Part shown: in pieces, positions 27,131-36,382 of the stretch
How the letters are laid out: each line of letters begins with the position of its first letter
Numbering within the stretch: the first letter of the stretch is position 1
Source: Clostridia bacterium
GTDB lineage: Bacteria; Bacillota; Clostridia; Christensenellales; Aristaeellaceae
DNA: 64,000 bases
Reading direction: 5' to 3'
NCBI GenBank assembly: GCA_017521565.1
Contig: JAFXCE010000066.1
Span: forward strand, 1-64,000
Notes under the pieces: model-generated
The model's input: only the letters and a program-made list of their open reading frames with translations
Databases searched by the model: none
Told to the model about the DNA's origin: nothing
Program-made: the position numbers and the translations under genes

Positions 27131-27766
27131 TCAGCAGCCGGCATAATGGTGGAACAGGAGCAAATCTCCTTCTTCCACCTCGACGCTCGCCACTTCCTGC
27201 GTCACCACATTGGATATCCCCAGCGGGTAACTGCTGCACAAATCTCGCCTATTAAGCGGATAGAAAAAGCCCTTGAGCGTGACGCCTCTGGCATCGCCCA
27301 TCGGCAGCAGCGACACCGTATCGCCCTTTGCGCCGCAAAGCTGTGTATAGCTGTCCGCGCGCTCAATGCGCACGGTTTCGCTGAGAATCTGCGCCTTGAC
27401 GCCGCTTCTATGCGCGCGGATGAGCAGCATCAGATTGGCCATCGCATGATCCATTCTGCCGCCCAGCGCCCCCAGCAGCGTAATGTGCTTCGCGCCCCGC
27501 TCAATCGCCGTGTCCAGAGCGTGAACGCCGTCCGTATCGTCCTTGATGCAGGGCAGGCGGTCAATCTCCGCATCTGCCCGCATGCCTTCCAGCATATCCG
27601 CATTCACAGAATCCATATCGCCAAGCAGAATATCCGGCTTAAGCCCTGCATGCACAAACGCCTCAAGCCCTCTATCTGCCGCGATGGTCAGATCTGCACA
27701 GGACACGCAGCTCTCAAGCAGTGCCTTTCCCGGCGCATCGCCGCCCAGCACAATCAGCGCATGCAT
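27131..27766 (-). CDS. thiN: Thiamine pyrophosphokinase
   Basis: ThiN transfers pyrophosphate from ATP to thiamine. The 211-residue protein shows the catalytic-domain features DLTIAADRGLEAF, PDILLGDMDSVN, KDDTDGVHALD and LGGRMDHAMAN, then a small beta-rich thiamin-binding domain. The ATG shares one base with the rpe stop (TAATG), fixing the start despite a longer open frame. It ends the rsgA-rpe-thiN run and is followed by a terminator. No TPP riboswitch is visible. Confidence 0.94.
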   Translation of the reverse strand: MHALIVLGGDAPGKALLESCVSCADLTIAADRGLEAFVHAGLKPDILLGDMDSVNADMLEGMRADAEIDRLPCIKDDTDGVHALDTAIERGAKHITLLGALGGRMDHAMANLMLLIRAHRSGVKAQILSETVRIERADSYTQLCGAKGDTVSLLPMGDARGVTLKGFFYPLNRRDLCSSYPLGISNVVTQEVASVEVEEGDLLLFHHYAGC

Positions 27767-28425
27767 TACTTGCCCTCCGCGGCCTTCATCACCGTCTTGA
27801 CGACGGCCTTCGGGTCCTTCGCGCGGAACAGGCCCGTGCCGATCACCAGCACATCCGCGCCGGCGTCGATCACCTTCTGCGCATTCTCCTGCTTGATGCC
27901 GCCATCCACCTCGATCAGGATATCCCTGCCCGACTCGCGAATCATCTCGCGCAGCACCGGAATCTTGGCAACGCAGTCCTCGCGCAGGCTCTGGCCGCCA
28001 AAGCCCGGCTCCACCGTCATCACCAGCACCATATCGCACAGCGGCAGCAGATGACGGATTGACTCGGGATCGGTACCCGGATTGATGACCAGACCCGCCT
28101 TGATGCCGTATTCGGCAATCGCAGCAAGCGCTTCCTTCGGATCATCCTCCGCCTCAGCATGGACGGAGATCAGATTCGCGCCCGCCTTGGCGTAGGCACG
28201 GATATACTTCATGGGGTTGGAGAACATCAGATGCACATCAAGGAACAGATCCGTCTGCTTGCGCATCGCCGCAACGAAATCCGGGCCAAAGCTGATATTG
28301 GGAACAAAATGCCCGTCCATGTGATCCAGGTGCAGCCACCTGAGTCCCAGCTTTTCCACCAGCTTAATCTCTTCGCCCAGGCGCAGCAGATCTGCCCCAA
28401 GCACAGAAGGAGATATCTCAATCAT
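27766..28425 (-). CDS. rpe: Ribulose-phosphate 3-epimerase
   Basis: Rpe interconverts ribulose 5-phosphate and xylulose 5-phosphate in the pentose phosphate pathway. The 219-residue TIM-barrel protein begins ISPSVLGADLLRL and shows WLHLDHMDGHFVPNISFGP, LMVMTVEPGFGGQ-type residues (VLVMTVEPGFGGQSL) and EVDGGI. The ATG overlaps the rsgA stop (ATGA); AAAGGA is 8 nt upstream. Confidence 0.96.
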   Translation of the reverse strand: MIEISPSVLGADLLRLGEEIKLVEKLGLRWLHLDHMDGHFVPNISFGPDFVAAMRKQTDLFLDVHLMFSNPMKYIRAYAKAGANLISVHAEAEDDPKEALAAIAEYGIKAGLVINPGTDPESIRHLLPLCDMVLVMTVEPGFGGQSLREDCVAKIPVLREMIRESGRDILIEVDGGIKQENAQKVIDAGADVLVIGTGLFRAKDPKAVVKTVMKAAEGK

Positions 28426-29297
28426 ATGTAACGTCCTTTCCAATTCTCTTTTACTTCCGCAAGCAGCTCGCGATAACGCGCCCAGCGCACGGCGCTGAGT
28501 CTTCCTGCATCAACAGCGGCATGCACGGCGCAGCCCGGTTCCCTGTCGTGCAGGCAGGGCTGGAAGCGGCACTCGCCAGCCAGCTCATTGTATTCGGGAT
28601 AAAGCTGTGCAAAATCCTGCGGCTCCATCTGCGGAAGCTCCAGCAGGCTGAAGCCCGGCGTATCCAGCACCATCATGCCATCCACAGCCATCATTTCTGC
28701 GCGGCGCGTCGTGTGGCGGCCCCGATCCGTTTTTCGGCTCAGTCCGCCGGTTTCAAGCTCCAGGCCGAAAATGGCATTGAGCAGCGAGCTCTTGCCCACA
28801 GCGCTCTGCCCTGCAAGGCAGGTTACCTTGCCGCGCATGGCCTCGCGGAGCGCAGGAACGCCTTCTCCGGTCAGCGCACTCGCGCAGAACACACGCAGCT
28901 GCGTTCCTTCGTATTCTTCCCGGATCTTTTGCGCAAGCTCTTCGCCCAGATCAATCTTATTGACACATAGCGCAGGCGTCATGTTGCCGCGGGCAGCGCG
29001 CAGGATCAGCTTTTCAATCAGCATCATATCCGGCTGCGGCACGCTGGCAACAACCAGCATGAGCATATCCGCATTGGCGACGCTGGGCCGCTCCATCATG
29101 CTCTTGCGCGGCAGAATCTCCTCAAGCCAGCCGTTGTCCTCTCCCTCGCCAGGCGAAAAGCGCACGCGATCGCCAACCATGGGCGTGAGCTTCTGATGGC
29201 GCAGCTTCTTCTGGGCGCGCAGGGTGTATTCCTGCCCATCCTCATCGCAGAGCACAGTATAAAAGCTGCCAATGCCCCGCATGATACTTCCTGTCAT
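28422..29297 (-). CDS. rsgA: Circularly permuted ribosome-assembly GTPase RsgA
   Basis: RsgA is a GTPase that checks late 30S maturation. The 291-residue protein has an N-terminal OB fold, then the permuted G motifs: NKIDL (G4) before GQSAVGKSSLLNAI (G1) and DTPGF (G3), and a C-terminal zinc site with CRFQPCLHDREPGCAV. It lies 12 nt after prkC and overlaps rpe by 4 nt, the common Gram-positive order prpC-prkC-rsgA-rpe-thiN. Confidence 0.96.
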   Translation of the reverse strand: MTGSIMRGIGSFYTVLCDEDGQEYTLRAQKKLRHQKLTPMVGDRVRFSPGEGEDNGWLEEILPRKSMMERPSVANADMLMLVVASVPQPDMMLIEKLILRAARGNMTPALCVNKIDLGEELAQKIREEYEGTQLRVFCASALTGEGVPALREAMRGKVTCLAGQSAVGKSSLLNAIFGLELETGGLSRKTDRGRHTTRRAEMMAVDGMMVLDTPGFSLLELPQMEPQDFAQLYPEYNELAGECRFQPCLHDREPGCAVHAAVDAGRLSAVRWARYRELLAEVKENWKGRYI

Positions 29298-29309
29298 GTC
29301 TACCTCTTT

Positions 29310-31151
29310 TTATTGAAGGACTGCCGTCGCTTCACTCTTGAAGCCGCCGTCCAGATACAGACGCCATGTCATTACGCCGCTCGTCTCGCTGCGCAGCAGC
29401 ACGTCAAGCTCCGTCTCTCCCCGCTGCGTGTGCGTCGCGGCATACATGTCATGCTCCTTGCCATCCTCGCCAACCAGCGTCACGCGGATACTGACGCCCT
29501 CCGCCGGCACGTCGACCTTCACCTTCACGGATGCCGTATACTTGCGCTTGTCGTAGTATCCTACGCTCAGCTCCACCACGCTGCCCGGAAGCACGTCCGT
29601 GAACTTTTCCAAAGACTGCTTGAGCACCACGCCGTCCTGCCTTGCGTCAGAAACCTCCTCATAGGTAATCATGCCGCAGGCAAGTCCCAGCGATTCAATG
29701 CGCGAGAGCGCCTCTTCTTCTCTCTGTCCTGCCAGCTCCGGCACAACCACGCGCCCGCCGGATACCGTCAGGTTTACCGCGCTGGAAATCCTCGCGCTGG
29801 CGCTGACCTCCGGCTGCTGACCGAGAACCGTCCCCTTCATCTGCTCGCTCGGCACGATTTCAATCTCGCCAAGCACAAAGCCCTGCGCCGCGATTGCGCC
29901 AAGCGCCTCATCCTGCATCATACCGACAAAGCGCGGAACGGTCAGCATGTCGCTGCCGCGCGAGAGCGTCACGGAGACCTTCGATCCGCGCTTCACCTGC
30001 AGATTCGCTCTGGGCTGCTGCGCGGCGACATAGCCTTCCGGCATGTCGCTGTAGGCATAGCTGATCTGCGGAATCAGATCGGCCGTATCAACCATCCTCT
30101 CCGCCGTCGCTGCATCCAAGCCTGTCAGATCCGGCATGCGTGTAAACACGAACATCGAGCGATACAGCGAAACGCCCGCACCTGCAATCACACCGGCAAC
30201 CACTAGCGCCAGCGCCAGAATCGCCCCCCGCATCAGCACGTTGTTTCTGCGGCGCTTTCTGCGGATAAGCGCTTTGCGCACCTTTTCCTCATGCTCAAGG
30301 CGAACCTGAATGAAATCTCCGTCCGGATGGCGAAGCGCACGGCGCAGATCGCGAATCATCGCATCTGCATTCTGATAGCGGTCCTGAGGCCGCTTTTCAA
30401 GCGCTATCTGGAGAATCATCCGTACTGCCGGACTGACAACCGCTTCCTTTTCAATGGGCTTGGGCTGTTCCATCAGGTGCATCATGGCCACGGAAACCGA
30501 CGTTTCACCCTCAAAGGGCACATGTCCGGAAAGCATTTCATACAGAATAATGCCTACGGAATACAGATCGCTGGCCTCCGTCGCCTTCATGCCCTTGGCC
30601 TGCTCGGGCGAAAAATAATGCACTGAGCCCATGACATTGCCGTCTGAGGTGAGCGTTTTGGTGTCCGCCATGCCGGCAATACCAAAGTCGCCGATCTTCA
30701 CCTGACCGCTGCGCGCAACCATGATGTTCTGGGACTTCACATCCCTGTGAATGATCCCTCTCTGATGCGCATGCGCAAGCGCAGCGAGAATCTGCATCAC
30801 GCATCTGACAGCCTCGCCCTGTTCAATCTTCCCCTGTTCAGCGATGATCTCCTTGAGCGTTTTGCCGTCCACATACTCCATTGCGATATACGATATACCG
30901 CCGACCACACCAGAGTCGATCATGTTGACGACGTTGGGATGGCTCAGCTTTCTGCATACCTCCGCCTCGCGCTTGAAGCGTTCCTGATATTCCGTATCGT
31001 TTTCATATTCCTCGCGCAGAACCTTGAGCGCCACCGTCTGATGGGTTTTCAGGTCAAATGCGCGATACACAATCGCCATGCCGCCGCGTCCGATGATTTC
31101 TTCGACGCGGAACCTCCGGCTGACGATTCGTCCAATCAGCCTCGATTCCAC
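29310..31151 (-). CDS. prkC: PASTA-domain serine/threonine kinase PrkC/Stk
   Basis: Membrane Ser/Thr kinase that senses muropeptides or lipid II and controls growth and cell wall metabolism. The 613-residue protein has the kinase domain (about 13-275) with GRGGMAIVY, VALKVL, HRDVKSQN and DFGIAG, a basic juxtamembrane stretch, one membrane helix (about 308-330), three PASTA repeats (about 337-535) and an extra C-terminal beta domain. The catalytic loop reads HRDVKSQN, with Ser where Pro is usual. The start is GTG at 31151, 5 nt after GAGGAGGGG, and overlaps prpC by 16 nt. Confidence 0.95.
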   Translation of the reverse strand: MESRLIGRIVSRRFRVEEIIGRGGMAIVYRAFDLKTHQTVALKVLREEYENDTEYQERFKREAEVCRKLSHPNVVNMIDSGVVGGISYIAMEYVDGKTLKEIIAEQGKIEQGEAVRCVMQILAALAHAHQRGIIHRDVKSQNIMVARSGQVKIGDFGIAGMADTKTLTSDGNVMGSVHYFSPEQAKGMKATEASDLYSVGIILYEMLSGHVPFEGETSVSVAMMHLMEQPKPIEKEAVVSPAVRMILQIALEKRPQDRYQNADAMIRDLRRALRHPDGDFIQVRLEHEEKVRKALIRRKRRRNNVLMRGAILALALVVAGVIAGAGVSLYRSMFVFTRMPDLTGLDAATAERMVDTADLIPQISYAYSDMPEGYVAAQQPRANLQVKRGSKVSVTLSRGSDMLTVPRFVGMMQDEALGAIAAQGFVLGEIEIVPSEQMKGTVLGQQPEVSASARISSAVNLTVSGGRVVVPELAGQREEEALSRIESLGLACGMITYEEVSDARQDGVVLKQSLEKFTDVLPGSVVELSVGYYDKRKYTASVKVKVDVPAEGVSIRVTLVGEDGKEHDMYAATHTQRGETELDVLLRSETSGVMTWRLYLDGGFKSEATAVLQ

Positions 31152-31867
31152 AGTCGCCCCTCCTCATCGCGGTAAAGCACCAGCGTAATGTTATCCTTGC
31201 CGCCTGCAAAAAGCGCCTGCTCAAGCAGACTGTCCGCCATGGCGCCAAGAGATCCGCCCTTTTTGAGCGTCTTTTCAATCTGCGCATCGGGCACCATGCC
31301 GGAAAGTCCATCCGAGCAAAGCAGCCAGATATCGCCGCGCACAGCGTCCGCCGCCAGAAGATCGGGCGTATTATCGCCCTGCGTGCCGAGCGCGCGGGTG
31401 ATGATATTCCTTCTGGGATGGGTGCGCGCTTCCTCGCGGGTGATCAGCCGCGCGCGGACAAGCTCCTCCACCAGAGAGTGATCCTCGGTGATCTGCTCAA
31501 GCTCGCCTCCGCGCAGGCGGTACACACGGCTGTCGCCCACATGCGCAATATAGACGTAACTTCCCCCGCGCCAAAGCACGGACAGCGTCGTGCCCATACC
31601 CGCACATTCCGGATGCTCCTTGGCATGGGCAAGAATTGCCTCATGCGCGGACGCCACAGCATCCCGCAGCGGCGCAATGCCCGGCTTTTCGCCAGAATGC
31701 GCCATATTCCGGATCGCATCAATCGCCATCCTGCTGGCGACCTCACCCGCCAGATGACCGCCCATTCCATCCGCCACGGCAAACACGGCATGCTTTTCAT
31801 CAAACCATGCCGCATCCTCGTTCTGTTTGCGCACCTTGCCGATATCCGTTCTCAGCGTCGCAGACAC
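31136..31867 (-). CDS. prpC: PP2C-type Ser/Thr phosphatase PrpC/Stp
   Basis: The 243-residue PP2C enzyme is the partner phosphatase of PrkC. Metal-binding and family motifs are KVRKQNEDA, VADGMGGHLAGE, HVGDSRVYRL, DHSLV and LLCSDGLSG, ending with KDNITLVL. The start is GTG at 31867 with GAGAGGGG 7 nt upstream; longer readings run back into rlmN. It lies 13 nt after rlmN and overlaps prkC by 16 nt, so kinase and phosphatase are translationally coupled. Confidence 0.95.
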   Translation of the reverse strand: MSATLRTDIGKVRKQNEDAAWFDEKHAVFAVADGMGGHLAGEVASRMAIDAIRNMAHSGEKPGIAPLRDAVASAHEAILAHAKEHPECAGMGTTLSVLWRGGSYVYIAHVGDSRVYRLRGGELEQITEDHSLVEELVRARLITREEARTHPRRNIITRALGTQGDNTPDLLAADAVRGDIWLLCSDGLSGMVPDAQIEKTLKKGGSLGAMADSLLEQALFAGGKDNITLVLYRDEEGRLWNRG

Positions 31868-31880
31868 GTTTCTGCCCCTC

Positions 31881-32951
31881 TCACATCTCTTGTTCGTTTT
31901 CTTTGAGATATCTGCGGCGCAGCTGGCCGCATGCGCCCTCGATATCATCGCCCATCTCGCGCCTTCTGGTGACGGAGATATTCTTCTGCTCAAGCACCTT
32001 CCTGAACGCATCCACCTCACGCTCGGTCACGCCAGTCAGCCCGCGCTCGGGCACGGCATTGAGCGGGATGAGGTTGACATGGCACTGCATGCCGCGCAGC
32101 CTTCCGGCAAGCTCCGCCGCATGTTCGGGCGAAGCATTCACGCCATGCACCAGCGCATACTCGAAGATCACGCGTCTTCCGGTCTTTTCGATATAATACC
32201 GGCAGGCGGCAAGCACCTCGTCCATGCCGTATTTCTTCGCCACAGGCATGGTCTGCTGACGGATCGCATCGTTGGGCGCATGCAGGGAAAGCGACAGCGT
32301 TACCGGCAGGTTTTCTTCGGCAAAGCGGCGCATGTTATCCACAAGTCCACAGGTGGAAAGCGACACGCTGCGCATACCGATGCACAATCCGCCCTCCATG
32401 CGGAGAATCCGCAGGAACTTGACGACGTTGTCGTAATTGTCAAACGGTTCTCCGCTGCCCATCAGCACAATGTTGCCAACCTTCTGTCCTTCGCCCTGCG
32501 CAGCAAGCACGCCGTTGGCGCAGACGATCTGGCCGAGCATCTCCGCCGGCGTCAGGTTGCGCGCACAGCCGTCGAGCGTAGATGCGCAGAACTTGCAGCC
32601 CATGCGGCAGCCCACCTGCGTGGACAGGCACAGGGTATTGCCGTACTTGTAGCGCATGAGCACGCCCTCGATGATATGACCATCCGGAAGCTTATAAAGC
32701 AGCTTAATCGTACCATCGAGCTTTGACTGAATCGTTTCCAGCACGGAAACCGGGTTATCGATACAGGTGTTTTGAAGCGTTTCCCGCAGCGCCTTGGGCA
32801 GATTGCTCATCTTTTCAAACGGCACGCCCTGATGCAGCCACGCAAACACCTGCTTGGCGCGGAAGGCCGGCTGACCCTGCGCCTTCAAATAGTCCGTCAG
32901 CTCCTCCGGCGTAAAGCCGAGCAGCTGCTTTTTTTCCATCATGTTTTCCAT
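31881..32951 (-). CDS. rlmN: Dual-specificity RNA methyltransferase RlmN
   Basis: RlmN is a radical SAM enzyme that makes m2A2503 in 23S rRNA and m2A37 in some tRNAs. The 356-residue protein has the radical SAM motif CRMGCKFCAS near residue 115, MGSGEPFDNYDNV, and the conserved C-terminal cysteine in GACGQL. Length is typical. The start may be 32951 or the ATG at 32942. It is the standard neighbour of rsmB and prpC. Confidence 0.95.
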   Translation of the reverse strand: MENMMEKKQLLGFTPEELTDYLKAQGQPAFRAKQVFAWLHQGVPFEKMSNLPKALRETLQNTCIDNPVSVLETIQSKLDGTIKLLYKLPDGHIIEGVLMRYKYGNTLCLSTQVGCRMGCKFCASTLDGCARNLTPAEMLGQIVCANGVLAAQGEGQKVGNIVLMGSGEPFDNYDNVVKFLRILRMEGGLCIGMRSVSLSTCGLVDNMRRFAEENLPVTLSLSLHAPNDAIRQQTMPVAKKYGMDEVLAACRYYIEKTGRRVIFEYALVHGVNASPEHAAELAGRLRGMQCHVNLIPLNAVPERGLTGVTEREVDAFRKVLEQKNISVTRRREMGDDIEGACGQLRRRYLKENEQEM

Positions 32952-32957
32952 CTCAGT

Positions 32958-34628
32958 TTACATTTTTACCCTGCGCATGCGGCAGACATAGAAACCGTCG
33001 GTACCATCGCGATGCGCAAGCATCTGCAGGCCCAGCGCCGTCTCGTGCTGCGCCAGCGCCTCGGGCAGCTCGGCAGCCATCGGCAGGACCTCATACTCCG
33101 GATGACGCGCGAGGAAGGCTTCAACCTGCGCCGCGTTCTCCTGCGGGAGAATGGAGCAGGTTGAATACACCAGCGTGCCGCCAACCTTGACCATCGGCGC
33201 AACCGCATCGAGAATCTCCGCCTGCATGCGGCACAGGGATGCAACGCCCTCACGGGTCACACGGTACTTGACATCCGGCTTCTCCAGCATCACGCCCGTG
33301 CCGGAGCAGGGCGCGTCAATCAGCGCAGCGTCAAGGGTCATGGCCATATCCGGACGCGGCGCGGAAGCATCCTTCACCGCCGGTCGGACATTCTCCAGTT
33401 TGAGGCGGTTCGCCGTGCCGCGGATCAGCTCCACGCGATGCGCATGGGTGTCCCACGCATAGACGCGGCCGGTGTCGTTCATCATCTCACTCAGCACGGC
33501 CGTTTTGCCGCCCGGCGCAGCGCAGGCATCAAGCACCGTCTGGCCCGGCTTCGGGCCGACCATGCGGGCCGCAATCACGGAGCTCTCACCCTGAATGGTA
33601 AACAGGCCGTTCTGGAAGGCGCGCATGCGGGTCAGATCGCCGGCATTGCGAACCTTATAGGTGCCGGGCACGATACCCGGATAAAACTCCAGCTCGTCGT
33701 CCGCGAAGAGGCTGCGCAGGCGCGTATCGTCGCAGCGCAGGTAATTGACGCGAACCGTCACATCGCGGTCCTTCGGACGATAGCGCATGATCTCCAGCGC
33801 GCCATGCTCGCCATACGCGCCAATCAGCAGCTCGCACAGCTCCACCGGCGCAGAGAACATGATCGACAGATACTTCGCAGGATCGTCCGCAGGCTTGGGC
33901 CAAACGACATTTTCCTTGCCGCGGATCATGTTGCGCAGCACCGCATTCACAAGGCCGGTAAAGCCCTCAAAGCCCATCGCGCGGCAGAGGCTGACGCTCT
34001 CATCCACCGCCGCCATATCCGGAACGCGATCCAGATAGAACAGCTGATAGGCGCCCATGCGCAGAATCTCCCGCACAGCAGGCTCGATCTCCTTCTCACC
34101 CTCCAGGAACTGGTCAATCCGCCAGTCCAGAGAAATCTTGTTTTCCAGCGTGCCGTAAACCAGCTGTGTGGTAAACGCACGGTCGCGGCGATTAAACAGC
34201 GCGGCAGCCAGACGCTTATCGAGCGCGAGGGAGGCATACGCGTCGCTGCGGCCCACATCAAGAAGCGTCTCCAGCGCAACGCGGCGCGGCGCAAGATTCA
34301 TGCGCTTGGGTTCGTCCGTCCTATGATCACGCCTGGGCGCATGCACCGGGCGCTTATCGCCAAAGCTCTTCTTTTCGCCGAAGCTCTTCTTTTCGCCGAA
34401 GCTCTTCTTCTCGCCGAAGCTCTTCTTCTCGCCGAAGCTCTTCTTCTCACCGAAGCTCTTCTTCTCGCCGAAGCTCTTCTTTTCACCGAAGCTCTTCTTC
34501 TCGCCGAAGCTCTTCTTTTCACCGAAGCGCTTCTTCTCGCCGAAGCTCTTCTTCTCGCCGCTGCGGGCAAAGCCCGGCTTCTTATCGGAATCGAACCTTC
34601 TGCCGTCACGGCCTCTGTTATCAGACAT
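32958..34628 (-). CDS. rsmB: 16S rRNA m5C967 methyltransferase RsmB with SFGEKK tandem repeat
   Basis: The 556-residue protein methylates C967 of 16S rRNA. After a NusB-like RNA-binding domain (about 110-250) comes the SAM domain with VLDACAAPGGKT, the catalytic cysteines in DAPCSGTGV and STCSILPQEN. The first ~100 residues are unusual: eleven tandem (S/R)FGEKK hexapeptides plus one degenerate unit, encoded by an 18-bp repeat at about 34360-34565, forming a strongly basic, disordered extension. The core alone is of normal family length. It follows fmt after 3 nt. Confidence 0.94.
   Translation of the reverse strand: MSDNRGRDGRRFDSDKKPGFARSGEKKSFGEKKRFGEKKSFGEKKSFGEKKSFGEKKSFGEKKSFGEKKSFGEKKSFGEKKSFGEKKSFGDKRPVHAPRRDHRTDEPKRMNLAPRRVALETLLDVGRSDAYASLALDKRLAAALFNRRDRAFTTQLVYGTLENKISLDWRIDQFLEGEKEIEPAVREILRMGAYQLFYLDRVPDMAAVDESVSLCRAMGFEGFTGLVNAVLRNMIRGKENVVWPKPADDPAKYLSIMFSAPVELCELLIGAYGEHGALEIMRYRPKDRDVTVRVNYLRCDDTRLRSLFADDELEFYPGIVPGTYKVRNAGDLTRMRAFQNGLFTIQGESSVIAARMVGPKPGQTVLDACAAPGGKTAVLSEMMNDTGRVYAWDTHAHRVELIRGTANRLKLENVRPAVKDASAPRPDMAMTLDAALIDAPCSGTGVMLEKPDVKYRVTREGVASLCRMQAEILDAVAPMVKVGGTLVYSTCSILPQENAAQVEAFLARHPEYEVLPMAAELPEALAQHETALGLQMLAHRDGTDGFYVCRMRRVKM
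34360..34570 (-). repeat. 18-bp tandem repeat inside rsmB
   Basis: About twelve near-identical 18-bp units, in frame, each encoding SFGEKK or a one-residue variant. Because the unit is a multiple of three, gain or loss would change tail length without frameshifting. Confidence 0.9.
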
Positions 34629-34631
34629 GCT

Positions 34632-35582
34632 TTACGCCTTTCCCAGGCAAACGCCTGTATCCATCGTGTGCCCACGCAGGTAATCCTTTGCGTTCATTCG
34701 CTTCGCGCCGGGCATCTGAATTGTCAACATTTCCACATCATGGTCTGCACAGGAGACGACAATCCCCTGCTTGGCATCCGCTGCAACCACCTCGCCCGGC
34801 ATGCCGGTGGGCGCGCCTTCACGGATTTTAAGGGCGAATACCTTGATCGTCTGCATGCCTTCTTCGCCGGCAAGCGTGGTAAACGCGCCGGGCCACGGGG
34901 TCGTGCCGCGCACGAGCCAATCAATTTCCTCTGCGCGCTTGGTCCAGTCGATGCGGCCGAGCTCTTTGTCCATCTTCGGCTCATAGGTCGCCGCATCGTG
35001 ATCCTGCGGGATGCGCTCAAGCGTCCCCGCCTCCAGCGCACGGATGGTTTCAATCAGAAGCTCTGCGCCCATCACCGCGAGCCGGTCGCTCAGTTCGCCT
35101 GCGTTCTCCTGCGCGCCAATGGGCGTTTCCCGCATGAGGAGAATGTCGCCCGTGTCCATGCCCTTATCGGTAAACATGGTCGTTACGCCTGTCACCTGAT
35201 CGCCCATGATGACGGACCAGTTGATCGGCGCGCTTCCCCGATGCTTGGGCAGCAGCGAGGAGTGGACGTTAATCGTCCCCATCGGCGGGATATCCAGAAT
35301 CTCCTGCGAGAGCAGCTGACCAAACGCCGCAGTCACGCAAAGATCCGGCTGGCAGGCCTTAAGCATCTGCACGCCTTCTTCGCGCTTGATCCGCTCCGGC
35401 TGAAAAACCGGGATATTGTGCTCAAGCGCAAGCTCTTTCACCGGGCAGGCAGCCAGCTTATGGCCGCGGCCTTTCGGCCTGTCCGGCTGGCAGAATACGC
35501 CGACGACATGATAGCCGTTCTTTATGAGCGCCTCAAGAGACGGCACGGCAAAATCCGGCGTACCCATAAATACGATTCTCAC
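34632..35582 (-). CDS. fmt: Methionyl-tRNA formyltransferase
   Basis: Fmt formylates initiator Met-tRNA using 10-formyl-THF. The 316-residue protein starts RIVFMGTPDFAVPSLEAL and has NVHSSLLPKHRGSAPINW and the HxSLLP-type catalytic segment, followed by the C-terminal OB-like domain. The start is GTG at 35582, overlapping the def stop (GTGA), which couples it to peptide deformylase, its functional partner. Confidence 0.96.
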   Translation of the reverse strand: MRIVFMGTPDFAVPSLEALIKNGYHVVGVFCQPDRPKGRGHKLAACPVKELALEHNIPVFQPERIKREEGVQMLKACQPDLCVTAAFGQLLSQEILDIPPMGTINVHSSLLPKHRGSAPINWSVIMGDQVTGVTTMFTDKGMDTGDILLMRETPIGAQENAGELSDRLAVMGAELLIETIRALEAGTLERIPQDHDAATYEPKMDKELGRIDWTKRAEEIDWLVRGTTPWPGAFTTLAGEEGMQTIKVFALKIREGAPTGMPGEVVAADAKQGIVVSCADHDVEMLTIQMPGAKRMNAKDYLRGHTMDTGVCLGKA

Positions 35583-36067
35583 GCTTCCTCGCCCTCTTCC
35601 TCTTCAAGCTCCTCATCCGAGAAAATCTCACGGTACATCTTGTCGACATACAGCACGCCATCGAGGTGATCCGTCTCATGCATGATGCAGCGCGCGAGCA
35701 GCTCGTCCGCCTCGATCTCATACCATTCTCCGTTGCGATCCTGAAAACGCGCGCGCACAACCATCGGTCGCTTGACCATGCCGCGGCGGCCGGGCACGGA
35801 CAGGCAGCCCTCCGGGCCGTCCTGCTCGCCCTCTGTTTCAAGGATCTCGGGATTGATCATCTCGATCAGTCCGTCGCCGCAATCCATGACGACCACGCGG
35901 CGCAGCACCGCCACCTGCGGCGCGGCAAGACCCACGCCGTTGGTATGATACATGGTCTCTGCCATGTCATCGAGCAGCTTATGCAGCTTCTCATCGAATT
36001 TTTCCACAGGGCGGCTCTTCTTGCGAAGAAGCTCATCCTCAATATACACCATCTTGCGAAGCGCCAT
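35579..36067 (-). CDS. def: Peptide deformylase
   Basis: Def removes N-formyl groups from nascent proteins with a metal ion. Its three motifs are present: GVGLAAPQV, EGCLSVPG and HETDHLDG, with the final motif carrying T where A or I is more common. ATG 36067 (162 residues) has AAGGAG at 9 nt; the ATG at 36073 is only 3 nt from it. It heads the def-fmt-rsmB-rlmN-prpC-prkC run. Confidence 0.95.
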   Translation of the reverse strand: MALRKMVYIEDELLRKKSRPVEKFDEKLHKLLDDMAETMYHTNGVGLAAPQVAVLRRVVVMDCGDGLIEMINPEILETEGEQDGPEGCLSVPGRRGMVKRPMVVRARFQDRNGEWYEIEADELLARCIMHETDHLDGVLYVDKMYREIFSDEELEEEEGEEA

Positions 36068-36382
36068 ATACATTCTCTCCTTATTCAGTCAAGAGCGGTT
36101 CAACCCCGACCATGCCGATAAGCACAGTAGGCATAATACTCCATAATCCATATCATTATAAAACAAATCTTTACAAAAGGGAAGAGCCAATTCACCTTAC
36201 AGCACCATTTTGCCCCCAACAACCGACCGCACCCGAAATGTTTGTGATTTTAAAATAAAACACACGTCCAAAATATAGACCGAGTGAATAAATCATGTTA
36301 AAATATCGTAAACAGGTCAGGGCTGTTCGGCTGCGCACGCACAGAGCCTAACCTAGATTATGAGACAAAGGAGTACACCACT
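36068..36382. other. Divergent intergenic region between def and the secreted hydrolase
   Basis: The AT-rich 315-nt stretch holds the def leader on the minus strand, with a TATAAT-like box near 36160, and the promoter and AAAGGAG of the plus-strand gene. No extra coding region is supported. Confidence 0.5.
36276..36304 (+). promoter_or_regulatory. Promoter of the secreted hydrolase gene
   Basis: TAGACC, 17-nt spacer, TAAAAT, about 70 nt upstream of the ATG. Confidence 0.5.

Noticed and set aside
34360..34570. Regular repeats suggesting a CRISPR array
   Set aside because: The 18-bp units are contiguous without spacers and are in frame within rsmB.
33438..35669. 743-codon plus-strand frame opposite rsmB and fmt
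   Set aside because: Antisense shadow; its apparent Ala-Leu repeat is only the complement of the SFGEKK repeat.
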